Source: Sediminispirochaeta bajacaliforniensis DSM 16054 (GTDB taxonomy: Bacteria > Spirochaetota > Spirochaetia > DSM-16054 > Sediminispirochaetaceae). From it: a DNA stretch of 64,000 nucleotides. The DNA is taken from positions 62,001 to 126,000 of the forward strand of contig NZ_KB899414.1 in NCBI RefSeq assembly GCF_000378205.1. Direction: 5' to 3'. A model generated the notes under the pieces. That model saw nothing but the letters and a program-made list of their open reading frames with translations, had not been told where the DNA came from and made no database searches. Of this stretch, positions 1 to 8,491 are shown piece after piece (positions within the stretch are counted from its first letter, which is position 1; the number at the start of each line of letters is the position of its first letter). The position numbers and the translations under genes are program-made.

Positions 1-1
1 C

Positions 2-343
2 CAAACACGGGGCAGCGGCTATACCGAAATTGTCGATGCTGAAAACGAACTCAGCGCCCGTTGTTACTACTTCGAACAGGAGGAGGAGACCGAGACAATG
101 GTGCTTCAGGTGGGGGTGCGTATCGACACAGTCAGCGCCGGGAAAGCAGTGGTGTGCCAATCGGAGCTTGCCCGCTATAACAGAGGGGAAAAAAGCCTTG
201 AGCTGATCGGTTCTCCGTCCGTAGAATGGAAGGGAGACGAATACCAGGCCGACAGGATTCTGATCAATATGGGAAACGACACCATTGTCATGGAGGGATC
301 TGTGTCAGGCTCTCTTACCGAAGAAGAGGAGAAGGCAGAGTGA
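2..343 (+). CDS. lptA: LptA/OstA-like LPS transport protein, C-terminal part (5' end outside window)
   Basis: The reading frame is open from base 2, so only the last 113 residues are present. The fragment alternates short beta-type segments (for example MVLQVGVRI, LELIGSPSVEW, DEYQADRILINMG), as expected for the beta-jellyroll OstA/LptA fold that forms the periplasmic bridge carrying lipopolysaccharide to the outer membrane. It ends in an acidic tail (EEEEKAE). The stop overlaps the GTG start of an LptB-type ATPase, and lptA-lptB-rpoN-hpf is a classic conserved order, which supports the call more than the sequence itself does. A larger LptC/LptA-type protein is possible because the N-terminus cannot be seen. 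Confidence 0.7.
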   Translation, partial: QTRGSGYTEIVDAENELSARCYYFEQEEETETMVLQVGVRIDTVSAGKAVVCQSELARYNRGEKSLELIGSPSVEWKGDEYQADRILINMGNDTIVMEGSVSGSLTEEEEKAE

Positions 344-1089
344 ATCAGTCTCAAAGCCCGCAATCGGATATATTACGAGTGGAGGGCCTTGTCAAACGCT
401 ACGGAAAGAAAAAGGTGGTATGTGACGTAGGGTTTTCCATGAAACGGGGAGAGATCGTGGGACTGCTGGGGCCGAATGGTGCCGGAAAAACCACCATCTT
501 CTACATGATTGCCGGTTTCCTCACCCCCTCGGCAGGAACTATTTTTCTGAACAACGATAAACTCACCCGTTTGCCCATGTTCAAGAGGGCCAGAAAGGGC
601 ATCAGCTATCTCCCTCAGGAAGCATCTGTATTTCGAAAACTCAGTGTCGAAAACAATATCATGGCTATCCTGGAAACAAGGAAAAAACTGAGCAGGCGAG
701 AACGATTATTGCGCCTGGAATCGCTGCTCGATGAATTTGGGATTCAGGCAATACGAAAGCAGCCTGCCTATACCCTCTCTGGAGGAGAACGCAGGAGGAC
801 AGAAATTGCGAGGTCCCTGGCCATCGATCCAAAATTTCTTCTTTTGGACGAACCCCTTGCAGGAATCGATCCCATTGCCGTACATGAAATTAAAACCATT
901 ATTCGGGGTCTGTCGGAAAAATCCATTGGAGTTTTGATAACCGATCACAATGTCCGCGACACCTTGGAGATTACCAACCGGGCATACATTATCAACAGGG
1001 GAGAGCTCGTCGTGAGCGGAGACAGGGAGACCCTTCTGAACGATCCCATTGCCCGTCAGATCTATCTCGGTGATTCCTTTCGCATGTGA
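340..1089 (+). CDS. lptB: LPS export ABC transporter ATP-binding protein LptB
   Basis: This is the cytoplasmic ATPase that powers LPS extraction from the inner membrane with LptFG. The 249-residue product has Walker A GPNGAGKTT (about 44-52), the signature LSGGERRRTEIAR (about 147) and Walker B FLLLDEP (about 167) followed by LAGIDP. The LSGGERRR and LAGIDP forms are typical of LptB. The usual length is about 240. I chose the GTG at 340 because an open frame further upstream only overlaps lptA, and because GTGA overlaps the lptA stop with an AGAGGAGA-like ribosome site just upstream. This indicates translational coupling to the preceding gene. lptF and lptG are not in the window. Confidence 0.93.
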   Translation: MNQSQSPQSDILRVEGLVKRYGKKKVVCDVGFSMKRGEIVGLLGPNGAGKTTIFYMIAGFLTPSAGTIFLNNDKLTRLPMFKRARKGISYLPQEASVFRKLSVENNIMAILETRKKLSRRERLLRLESLLDEFGIQAIRKQPAYTLSGGERRRTEIARSLAIDPKFLLLDEPLAGIDPIAVHEIKTIIRGLSEKSIGVLITDHNVRDTLEITNRAYIINRGELVVSGDRETLLNDPIARQIYLGDSFRM

Positions 1090-1135
1090 ATGCAGCATTG
1101 ACAATTACCACTACCAGTAGCATCATACAGAAGTC

Positions 1136-2521
1136 GTGCAGTATCAGAAACCGGTATTAATACAGGAACAGAGACTCAAACTGAGCCCCCAGATGCTTCA
1201 GTCTATCCAGTTGATGGCCCTGCCGATCACCGAGCTTAAACTTCGTATAGCAGAGGAAATTGAACGGAACCCTGCTCTTGAAGTGCTTGAAGATCGTTCG
1301 CAGGTGAGCTACGACGAGATTGATCATTCTACAAGGTCTGAGGAGTACGATTTTTTCGAAAATAGTTCTGATCCCGGCTATTCGGAAAGCTACGACAGCG
1401 AAGCTTCGGATGCAAAGCAGAAATTTCTCGAAGGCGCCATTGCCCGCTCCGAGTCTCTCCATGATCACCTTTTGTGGCAGCTGCGGCTGCAGCCCCTCGA
1501 CAAGGAAGATTTTGCCGTTGGGGAAAAGCTTATCCTCAATCTCGATGACAATGGGTTTCACATCGAACCGATAGAAGAACTTTTTCAGGATTCCGAACGC
1601 CAGCGGGTCCGACGCATGATCGCTCTTATCCACGAGTTCGAACCGACGGGAATCTGTGTGGCCGACTTTCGTGAGTCCTTGCTTCTTCAGATTTCTCTTG
1701 ATCCGGAAGCCCCACCCTATGCAGACGACATTGTTGCAGACTATCTTCCCGCACTGGAGAAAAACAGGATACAGGAAATTGCCCGGGACCTTTCCGTTTC
1801 TGTCCAAGAGATAGAAGAGGCCGTTGCCTTTATTCGCCGCCTAACCCCCTTCCCCGGACGCCTCTACAGTAATGAAACACCCCACTATGTGGTCCCGGAT
1901 GTTTCGGTACGCTTGGAAGAGGGAGAGTTCAAGATCTATCTTAACGACATAGAGATTCCGGTCCTTGGCATCTCCGCATTCTACGCGGGCCTGCAAAACG
2001 GAAAAAAACATCATACCGCGGAACATGAGAAATCGGCTCAAAAATTTGCAGGCGATCATGTACGTGAAGCCGAATGGTTTATCAACTCGATACGGCAAAG
2101 AAATCGGTCGCTCATGAAAATAGCAAAAGCGATTATCGAATTTCAACGGGATTTTTTCCTAAAAGGCCCCAAGTACCTTGTGCCTCTCACCCTGAAAGAC
2201 ATTGCGGAAGAGGTTTCGGTTCACGAAACAACGGTCTCCCGCATTGCCAATGCAAAGTACATGCAAACCGAATGGGGAATCTATCCCATAAAGTATTTCT
2301 TCACGAACTCCATCAGCGGAGCAGGTTCTTCCGGTTCCCGTTTCTCAAAAGAAGGCGTAAAAGAGATGATCCGGGAAATTCTGGAAAACGATACCGGCAA
2401 GAAACGGCTTTCCGACCAAAAAATCAGCAACCTCTTGAAAGAGAAAGGGGTCTCCATAGCACGGCGTACCGTAGCAAAATACCGAAACGAACTCAATATC
2501 GATTCCTCCTTTGACCGCTAA
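1136..2521 (+). CDS. rpoN: RNA polymerase sigma-54 factor RpoN
   Basis: This is the alternative sigma factor that binds -24/-12 promoters and needs an AAA+ activator for melting. The 461-residue product shows the Gln/Leu-rich activator-interacting region at the N-terminus (LSPQMLQSIQLMALP, about 17-31), an acidic stretch around 60-95, the core-binding domain, an HTH near VHETTVSRIANAKYMQT, and the RpoN box ARRTVAKYRNEL close to the C-terminus. The start is GTG with only a weak ribosome site. It lies 46 bases after lptB. An NtrX-like activator with a sigma-54 interaction domain is encoded 4 kb downstream (6516-7880), a plausible partner. Confidence 0.95.
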   Translation: MQYQKPVLIQEQRLKLSPQMLQSIQLMALPITELKLRIAEEIERNPALEVLEDRSQVSYDEIDHSTRSEEYDFFENSSDPGYSESYDSEASDAKQKFLEGAIARSESLHDHLLWQLRLQPLDKEDFAVGEKLILNLDDNGFHIEPIEELFQDSERQRVRRMIALIHEFEPTGICVADFRESLLLQISLDPEAPPYADDIVADYLPALEKNRIQEIARDLSVSVQEIEEAVAFIRRLTPFPGRLYSNETPHYVVPDVSVRLEEGEFKIYLNDIEIPVLGISAFYAGLQNGKKHHTAEHEKSAQKFAGDHVREAEWFINSIRQRNRSLMKIAKAIIEFQRDFFLKGPKYLVPLTLKDIAEEVSVHETTVSRIANAKYMQTEWGIYPIKYFFTNSISGAGSSGSRFSKEGVKEMIREILENDTGKKRLSDQKISNLLKEKGVSIARRTVAKYRNELNIDSSFDR

Positions 2522-2583
2522 GTTTGATTTTCATCATAGAAATACTTATCCTGTATATAGAAGAAACAGCTGAGGAGGTTCCT

Positions 2584-2904
2584 ATGAATCTGGAAATCAA
2601 AGGTGTTCATTACGATGTAAGTGACAGTACGAAGGAATTTATCACCAAGAAGCTGGAAAGAGTTGATTTTGCAAAAGAGTATATGGTCGATCTTGCCATC
2701 ACCATCACCAAAGAAAAGCCGGGATATACGGTAGAGGCATCGGTCCATTTTCGTTGGGGGCACTCTTCACATGTAACGGCCCCCCCGACACATGAATTGT
2801 ATGAAGGAATAGAACAAATGATCGATAAACTCGAGCATGTTGTACGAAAAGAGAAAGATAGGATCAAAGACCATCCCAAACCACAGGATGACGTGATAGA
2901 ATAG
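2584..2904 (+). CDS. hpf: Ribosome hibernation-promoting factor, short form (HPF/YfiA family)
   Basis: The 106-residue protein binds the small ribosomal subunit near the decoding centre and stabilises inactive ribosomes during slow growth. The N-terminus MNLEIKGVHYDVSDSTKEF followed by beta strands and two helices matches the S30AE/HPF fold. There is no long C-terminal dimerisation domain, so it is the short type. An upstream in-frame extension exists from 2524, but the ATG at 2584 follows a strong GAGGAGG site and gives the normal family N-terminus. Its place between rpoN and hprK mirrors the rpoN-hpf-ptsN order of proteobacteria. Confidence 0.92.
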   Translation: MNLEIKGVHYDVSDSTKEFITKKLERVDFAKEYMVDLAITITKEKPGYTVEASVHFRWGHSSHVTAPPTHELYEGIEQMIDKLEHVVRKEKDRIKDHPKPQDDVIE

Positions 2905-2910
2905 GAGGCC

Positions 2911-3894
2911 ATGAGAAGCTATACGGTATTAGACCTTCTTGATCTTGATCTGAAGGAACATAATGCCCTCGATTTGAGGTGCATAGGAGGGAGGCCCGGT
3001 CTTGCCCGTACCATCTCGGAACAGGAAATTAATCGGCCGGGTCTTTCTCTCAGTGGTTATTTTGAAGAATTCGCAAACAACAGAATCCAACTATTTGGAA
3101 TGGGTGAGGCATCGTATCTCACTAAGCTCGAGGCTGAGAATCAGATGGAAACGGTAAATAAGATGTTTACCTATCCTATTCCCTGTGTCATCTTCACTCA
3201 TGGCAACCAACCGGGAAAACGATTTATGGAATGTGCGGAAAAGTCCGGCTGCCCGGTACTTCAGACGCACCTTCCGTCCGGTGAGTTCAGCATGCGGCTC
3301 ATGCGTGCGCTCAACGACATGTTCGCACCGAGAAAATCGATTCATGGGGTTCTTGTCGAGGTATACGGTATCGGTGTGTTGCTTTCTGGTGACAGCGGCG
3401 TAGGCAAGAGCGAGACGGCATTGGAGCTGATCGAGCGAGGTCACCGCCTTATTTCCGACGATATGGTGGAAATCCGTTGTATGAACGGAAACATCCTTAT
3501 GGGGGCCGGCAGGAATCCGGTCCTTGCCCACCACATGGAGATCCGCGGTCTCGGAATTATCAACGTCAGTAATCTTTTCGGTGTCGGAGCGATTCGAGAT
3601 AAGAAACAAATTCAGCTTATTGTGGAGCTGGAGGAGTGGGATTCTTCAAAAAATTATGACAGAATTGGTACGGGAGAGATGTCACGGGAAATTCTCGGTG
3701 TTAAGGTTCCGCTTCTGCAGGTTCCGGTAAAGCCGGGACGAAATATCCCGATTATCATCGAGACGGCGGCTATGAATGAACGCCTGAAAAAGATGGGTTA
3801 CCATTCTGCTCAGGAGTTTAACCAGAACGTCTTGAAGTGGCTGGAGAGTGAGAATGCCCGGAACCTCTATTTCAACAAAAAGGATACGTTTTAG
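2911..3894 (+). CDS. hprK: HPr kinase/phosphorylase
   Basis: This bifunctional enzyme phosphorylates and dephosphorylates Ser46 of HPr in response to energy state. The 327-residue product has an N-terminal HPrK domain and a C-terminal catalytic domain with P-loop GDSGVGKSE (about 161-169), followed by the ISDDMVEI segment and the family signature MEIRGLGIINV. A good AGGAGG lies just before the ATG, six bases after hpf. The target, an HPr with Ser46, is the next gene. This is established family knowledge; whether the host has a functional PTS cannot be judged here. Confidence 0.96.
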   Translation: MRSYTVLDLLDLDLKEHNALDLRCIGGRPGLARTISEQEINRPGLSLSGYFEEFANNRIQLFGMGEASYLTKLEAENQMETVNKMFTYPIPCVIFTHGNQPGKRFMECAEKSGCPVLQTHLPSGEFSMRLMRALNDMFAPRKSIHGVLVEVYGIGVLLSGDSGVGKSETALELIERGHRLISDDMVEIRCMNGNILMGAGRNPVLAHHMEIRGLGIINVSNLFGVGAIRDKKQIQLIVELEEWDSSKNYDRIGTGEMSREILGVKVPLLQVPVKPGRNIPIIIETAAMNERLKKMGYHSAQEFNQNVLKWLESENARNLYFNKKDTF

Positions 3895-3902
3895 GAACAC
3901 CG

Positions 3903-4169
3903 ATGATTGAGAAGAGCGTTACTATCATGAACCGTGCGGGAATTCATGCACGACCGGCGGCCCTTATTGTGCAGACCGCCAATAATTTTACCTCTGACAT
4001 TTTTTTTGAAAAAGAAGATGTACGCATAAACGGAAAGTCTATCATGGGAATCATTACCCTTGGTGCCGGTTATAAAAGCACCCTGCAGGTTATTGCCGAT
4101 GGGGACGATGAACAGGAGGCCGTTGATGCCATCGTCCGGCTCTTCGAAAATCGCTTCGAAGAGGAATAG
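3903..4169 (+). CDS. ptsH: Phosphocarrier protein HPr
   Basis: An 88-residue HPr with the active-site motif AGIHARPAA giving His15, and the regulatory site NGKSIMGI giving Ser46 exactly at the canonical positions. Both phosphorylation sites are therefore present. It follows hprK by eight bases, so enzyme and substrate are cotranscribed. No Enzyme I or Enzyme II genes are in the window, so a regulatory rather than transport role is possible (inference). Its end overlaps the start of the DUF4390 gene by 44 bases. Confidence 0.95.
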   Translation: MIEKSVTIMNRAGIHARPAALIVQTANNFTSDIFFEKEDVRINGKSIMGIITLGAGYKSTLQVIADGDDEQEAVDAIVRLFENRFEEE

Positions 4170-4731
4170 GAAACGCTCAGCGACCGGACTGTTTTGGTGT
4201 ATGCTGTTTCTGCTTGTTGCTCAGACAGCTGCAGGCCAAGGAGCACTGTTGACGGCTCGATTAAAAGGCGATGTCGCGGTTGTGTCGTTAAGTATGGTAG
4301 AGGCCTCAGAAAAACTTCTCGTAAAGAGTGCTTATGATGGGCAAATGGCTCAGGTTCGCTTCGACCTGCGAATCTATCACAAAGGGAAGGGTTTCCTCGG
4401 CATTGCGGGGGATAGAATCATCCGGGAAAAAAGTATCGAACAATATGGCCGCTGGGATCCCTTTTCCGGTCGCTTCATCATTACCGATACCGAAGGCCAC
4501 CAATGGACCACCCCACGTGCCGAAGAATATACAAGAAGGCTGCTTTCCCTTTCAGATACGGTCATTACGGGGATAGCCCGGGACGAGGAGTCGTATCTTC
4601 TGGCCAGGGTAGGCTTGAAACGGGTAAAGCTTCAGGTCCCTTTTAATCTTCTGGATCTTTTTCTTCCCGAAACAAAAATTGTAAGTCCCTGGGTCCGATG
4701 GGATTTCAATTTCGGGGAGCAAAGTCGATGA
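4126..4731 (+). CDS. Exported DUF4390-like protein
   Basis: A 201-residue protein of unknown function. The chosen ATG at 4126 has a perfect AGGAGG six bases upstream, inside ptsH, and gives a convincing signal peptide: basic start (KIASKRNRKR), hydrophobic core (LFWCMLFLLVAQ) and small-residue end (TAAGQ). The mature part is beta-rich, with features such as FDLRIYHKGKG and GRWDPFSGRF that resemble the DUF4390 family. That family is often found directly upstream of NtrY-type kinases, as here. Its stop overlaps the kinase start as ATGA. A sensory or envelope accessory role is an inference from context only. Confidence 0.75.
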   Translation: MPSSGSSKIASKRNRKRSATGLFWCMLFLLVAQTAAGQGALLTARLKGDVAVVSLSMVEASEKLLVKSAYDGQMAQVRFDLRIYHKGKGFLGIAGDRIIREKSIEQYGRWDPFSGRFIITDTEGHQWTTPRAEEYTRRLLSLSDTVITGIARDEESYLLARVGLKRVKLQVPFNLLDLFLPETKIVSPWVRWDFNFGEQSR

Positions 4732-6515
4732 AGCAAAGACGAAAAGGCGGAGACCTTCCCGTGGCCTCCCTCTCCGCAATAGCATTCCTCTATCTTTTCC
4801 TTATCGGTTTGCTTCTTTTTTTCTCCCGTCAGGTTCTTCAGGATCTGGCAGAGGGAGAGACCCTTACCCGTTTGGTCTTCATCCCCCTCGGTATTGCACT
4901 ACCTATCTTTCTCTTTTTCTCTTTTGCCATCCAGTTCTTTCGTCTCATCCGGGATAATAGAGAAGGCCGACCGGGAAGCCGGTTCAAAACACGGCTTACC
5001 GGTTTCTTTCTTTTCATCACGCTTTTTGCCTCAATTCCCCAGGGGATTCTTACCATCACCTTCATCTCATCTGCCCTTGAGGCGTGGTTCAATACAGAAA
5101 TGGAAGATGCTCTCGAAGGAGGTCTTTCGGTCGCACTGCGCTATAACAACGAAGCGGTGGCAGAATTGGAATCACTCTCCACTTCACTGGTTTTCGGCAA
5201 CATGCTGGAAGCCGACGAAGGGTATGGAGAAGCGAAACTGTGGCACTCTTTGACGGCAATCGCTCCGGAGCTTTCGGGACTCCAGCTCTTCGATACGGAT
5301 GGCCGGTCGATCGCCTTCTTTGGTGCGCCGGAAGCAATGATCAACGGCCCCTTGCCGGAGGGACCCGAAGGGGCCGTCGGAAGATATCAGGCAGGGGGAA
5401 GGACCTATCTGCGGGCACTAAGAAAGTACCCTGTTTTCCGGAAGGAAGAGGTCCATACGGGCCAGGCATTGCTCACCAGAGCGATGCCGGTGGGCTTCGA
5501 AGAGGATGGAAAGGCTCTCACCGATGCCATTCAAGTCTTCGGCCAATACCGTTCCTACCGTTCTTCCTTCTCGATTGCCCTTATTCTGCTCTATACCATC
5601 TTTGCCGTTCCCCTTCTTTTGATAGCCCTGCTTACTGCATTCCATACCGGTAACGAAATTGTTAAACCGCTGGTACATCTCGAAGAGGCCATGAGGAGGG
5701 TGATGGAAGGTGACTATTCCATCAGGCTTCTTTCAGAAGGGCGCGACGAGTTATCAATATTGGTAACCTCGTTCAATGAGATGCTCTCCGAACTGGAACT
5801 CTCAAGAGCGAAACTGCTGCAAACCGAAAAGGTAACGGCCTGGCAGGAGATTGCCCAAAGGCTTGCTCATGAAATAAAAAACCCTCTTACCCCCATCAGA
5901 CTTTCTGCGGAACGAATTCTCAGAACCTATCATAATAGTCCTGAACAGTTGGGAAGAATCGTCGAACGGTCCGTCGACTCCATCATACAGGAGGTAGATG
6001 GACTTACCACCATGCTGCAGGAGTTCAGAGACTTTGCACGGCTTCCCGCACCCCGCCTTAAAAACATTGCATTATTGCCTCTCATCGAGGAAGTCGCCGC
6101 TATCTATGCTCCTGTATATCCCAATACGGATTTTAGCATTGCCTCCCTGGATCCGAATGCAACAATCTCGGCCGATTCGGCACAGATCAAACGTGTTTTC
6201 TCAAATTTACTGAAAAATGCATTTGAGTCGGTGGCGGATAAAGAAAGGGGAAAGATCACCGTCGGAAGCGATCTTGTCAGAAAGGGGAATACCCATTACT
6301 GTAGGATACATATTGAAGACAACGGCGGAGGCATTCCGGAGCACCTGAAAGAAAAGGTGTTTCAACCCTACGTCACAACGAAAAAAAACGGTACAGGACT
6401 GGGCTTACCCATTGTGGAGCGTATCATTGCCGACCATAGGGGACAAATCTGGTTCGAAACAGAAATCGGCGTAGGAACAACCTTCTTTTTAGATCTGCCG
6501 ACGGAGAATTCCTAA
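4728..6515 (+). CDS. NtrY-like membrane sensor histidine kinase
   Basis: A 595-residue kinase with about three N-terminal membrane segments (residues 15-115), an extracytoplasmic region, a further membrane segment (about 285-305), a HAMP-like linker (NEIVKPLVHLEEAM), the H-box AHEIKNPLTP (His about 381), the N-box NLLKNAFESV and the G-boxes DNGGGIP and GTGLGLP. I see no clear PAS domain between HAMP and the H-box, unlike typical NtrY. The start overlaps the upstream stop (ATGA) behind GGGGAG. It is followed immediately by its likely partner, an NtrX-like activator. The signal sensed is not evident; nitrogen control should not be assumed. Confidence 0.9.
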   Translation: MKQRRKGGDLPVASLSAIAFLYLFLIGLLLFFSRQVLQDLAEGETLTRLVFIPLGIALPIFLFFSFAIQFFRLIRDNREGRPGSRFKTRLTGFFLFITLFASIPQGILTITFISSALEAWFNTEMEDALEGGLSVALRYNNEAVAELESLSTSLVFGNMLEADEGYGEAKLWHSLTAIAPELSGLQLFDTDGRSIAFFGAPEAMINGPLPEGPEGAVGRYQAGGRTYLRALRKYPVFRKEEVHTGQALLTRAMPVGFEEDGKALTDAIQVFGQYRSYRSSFSIALILLYTIFAVPLLLIALLTAFHTGNEIVKPLVHLEEAMRRVMEGDYSIRLLSEGRDELSILVTSFNEMLSELELSRAKLLQTEKVTAWQEIAQRLAHEIKNPLTPIRLSAERILRTYHNSPEQLGRIVERSVDSIIQEVDGLTTMLQEFRDFARLPAPRLKNIALLPLIEEVAAIYAPVYPNTDFSIASLDPNATISADSAQIKRVFSNLLKNAFESVADKERGKITVGSDLVRKGNTHYCRIHIEDNGGGIPEHLKEKVFQPYVTTKKNGTGLGLPIVERIIADHRGQIWFETEIGVGTTFFLDLPTENS

Positions 6516-7880
6516 ATGAAAGAGCATACTATCCTGATCATCGATGATGAACCGGGCATCCGAGCGGTTCTCACCGACATTCTCGAAGACGAGGGGTACT
6601 CGGTCCGAAGCGCGGGAGACGGCATTGAAGGTCTTTTAATGCTTGACGATGGCGGTGTCGATGTGGTGATCCTGGACGTATGGCTGCCGAATAAAGGCGG
6701 TATCGATGTTCTCAAGGAGATCAAAGAAAAGCAGCCGGAAGTGGAGGTCATTATCATATCCGGCCATGCCAATATCGATCTTGCGGTCAAGGCCGTCAAG
6801 CTTGGGGCCTTCGATTTCCTTGAGAAACCGCTTGCCCTCGAACGCGTCATTACCATTACGAAAAATGCCCTTGCAATCGAGAGCCTAAAAAAGGAAAACA
6901 AACGTCTGAAAGCGGAAATAGCCCCCGAGGATGAGATGATCGGGAGCAGCAAGGCAATAAACGCCGTACGGGAACGGATTGAGCAAAGTGCGCCAAGTGA
7001 CGCAAAGGTCCTGATAACAGGAGAAAACGGGACAGGGAAAGAGCTGGTAGCACGTCAGCTGCATAGATTGAGTAAGCGATCGAACGGCCCCTTTATCGAG
7101 GTAAATTGTGCCGCCATACCGGATACGCTTCTTGAAAGTGAATTATTTGGTCATGAGAAGGGGGCCTTCACCTCAGCCGTTGCCAGGCGGAAGGGAAAAT
7201 TCGAGATTGCCGACGGGGGTACACTTTTTCTCGACGAAATTGCCGATATGAGCCTCAGTGCACAGGCAAAGGTGCTGCGGGTGATACAGGAACAGAAATT
7301 TGAGCGGGTCGGAGGAAACGAATTACTCAATGTGGATATACGGCTGATTGCCGCCACAAACCAGGACATTCAGGAGGCCATAGCCTCAGGAGCCTTTCGC
7401 GAGGATCTCTTCTACCGCCTCAATGTCGTACCAATCGTTGTGCCTCCTTTGCGGGAACGAAAAGAAGACATTCCCCTCTTGTGCAGTTATTTTCTTGAAA
7501 AGTTTTCCGTAAAGGAATCTATCCGTTCCATCTCGGCTGCGGGAATGGAGTTGCTTCTTGCATATCGTTGGCCGGGAAATGTCCGGGAATTGAAAAATTT
7601 CGTCGAACGTATTACGATAATGAGTGATGAAGAAGAGGTCTCTTCGGAAACTGTCGGCTTTTTTCTCAATGAAAAACGGAAAACTGTTCGGCCGGAAGAG
7701 ATGAAACCCTTTGCCGGAATGAAACTTTCCGAGGCCAGGGATGCCTTCGAACGCCGTTTTATCGAAATGAAATTGAAAGAGCACGAATATAATGTCAGTA
7801 AATGCGCGGAGGCTATAGGCGTCTATCCTAGTAATCTCCATGGAAAAATAAAGAAATTTGGGATAGAGCTGAAGCGATGA
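6516..7880 (+). CDS. NtrX/NtrC-like sigma-54-dependent response regulator
   Basis: A 454-residue activator. It has a receiver domain with phosphoacceptor Asp54 in ILDVWLP, an AAA+ domain with Walker A GENGTGKE (about 169-176) and Walker B GGTLFLDE, and a C-terminal Fis-type HTH (KCAEAIGVYPSNLHGKIK). The sigma-54 contact loop reads GAFTSA rather than GAFTGA (about 216-221). It begins one base after the kinase stop and overlaps lexA by ATGA. Pairing with the upstream kinase and with RpoN of this window is likely. The target promoters were not identified. Confidence 0.92.
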   Translation: MKEHTILIIDDEPGIRAVLTDILEDEGYSVRSAGDGIEGLLMLDDGGVDVVILDVWLPNKGGIDVLKEIKEKQPEVEVIIISGHANIDLAVKAVKLGAFDFLEKPLALERVITITKNALAIESLKKENKRLKAEIAPEDEMIGSSKAINAVRERIEQSAPSDAKVLITGENGTGKELVARQLHRLSKRSNGPFIEVNCAAIPDTLLESELFGHEKGAFTSAVARRKGKFEIADGGTLFLDEIADMSLSAQAKVLRVIQEQKFERVGGNELLNVDIRLIAATNQDIQEAIASGAFREDLFYRLNVVPIVVPPLRERKEDIPLLCSYFLEKFSVKESIRSISAAGMELLLAYRWPGNVRELKNFVERITIMSDEEEVSSETVGFFLNEKRKTVRPEEMKPFAGMKLSEARDAFERRFIEMKLKEHEYNVSKCAEAIGVYPSNLHGKIKKFGIELKR

Positions 7881-8491
7881 AAGAACTAACGGAACGACAG
7901 CAGGAGGTCCTCGGTTTTCTCGGTTGCTTTATAGAAGAGCATCAATATCCTCCGACGATGCGGGAGATCGCCGCCCATTTTGATATCTCCGTGAGGGCTG
8001 CATATGATCATATCAAGGCACTTGAGAAGAAAAACGCTATTCGGACCGATCTTAACCGCTCCCGTGCGATTGAGGTGCTCAATCGTGAAGTCTCTCCCGA
8101 AGCCCAGCCGGAGCTGATAGATGTTCCTCTTTTGGGAAATGTTGCGGCAGGTCAGCCTCTTATTGCCGAGGAAAACTGTGAGCGGGTATTGAAGATTCCC
8201 GCATCGGCACTTCGTCCGGGAAGATATTTTGCACTCAGGGTCAAGGGTGACAGCATGCTGAACGCCGGCATCCTGGACGGCGATACGGCGATCATACAGC
8301 AAACGGAACAGGCACGAAACGGGGATATCGTCGTTGCAAGGGTCAACGACGAAGCTGTTACGCTGAAACGGTTTTATCGGGAAACAAACAGAATCAGATT
8401 GAAAGCGGAAAATCCTGTTTATCCGCCCATCTTTACCCAGCACGCCAGAATTCTCGGCAAACTCTGTTTTATTATTCGGGATTACACCTGA
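7877..8491 (+). CDS. lexA: SOS repressor LexA
   Basis: A 204-residue LexA. The N-terminal winged helix (LTERQQEVLGFL, PPTMREIAAHF) is followed by the autocleavage domain with scissile Ala91-Gly92 (NVAAGQPL), nucleophile Ser126 (GDSMLNAG) and general base Lys164 (VTLKRF). All catalytic elements of RecA-stimulated self-cleavage are present. Unusually, it has no promoter region of its own: the start overlaps the response-regulator stop (ATGA) and its own stop overlaps the holA start. It thus seems cotranscribed with the NtrY/NtrX-like pair unless an internal promoter exists. Confidence 0.94.
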   Translation: MKELTERQQEVLGFLGCFIEEHQYPPTMREIAAHFDISVRAAYDHIKALEKKNAIRTDLNRSRAIEVLNREVSPEAQPELIDVPLLGNVAAGQPLIAEENCERVLKIPASALRPGRYFALRVKGDSMLNAGILDGDTAIIQQTEQARNGDIVVARVNDEAVTLKRFYRETNRIRLKAENPVYPPIFTQHARILGKLCFIIRDYT

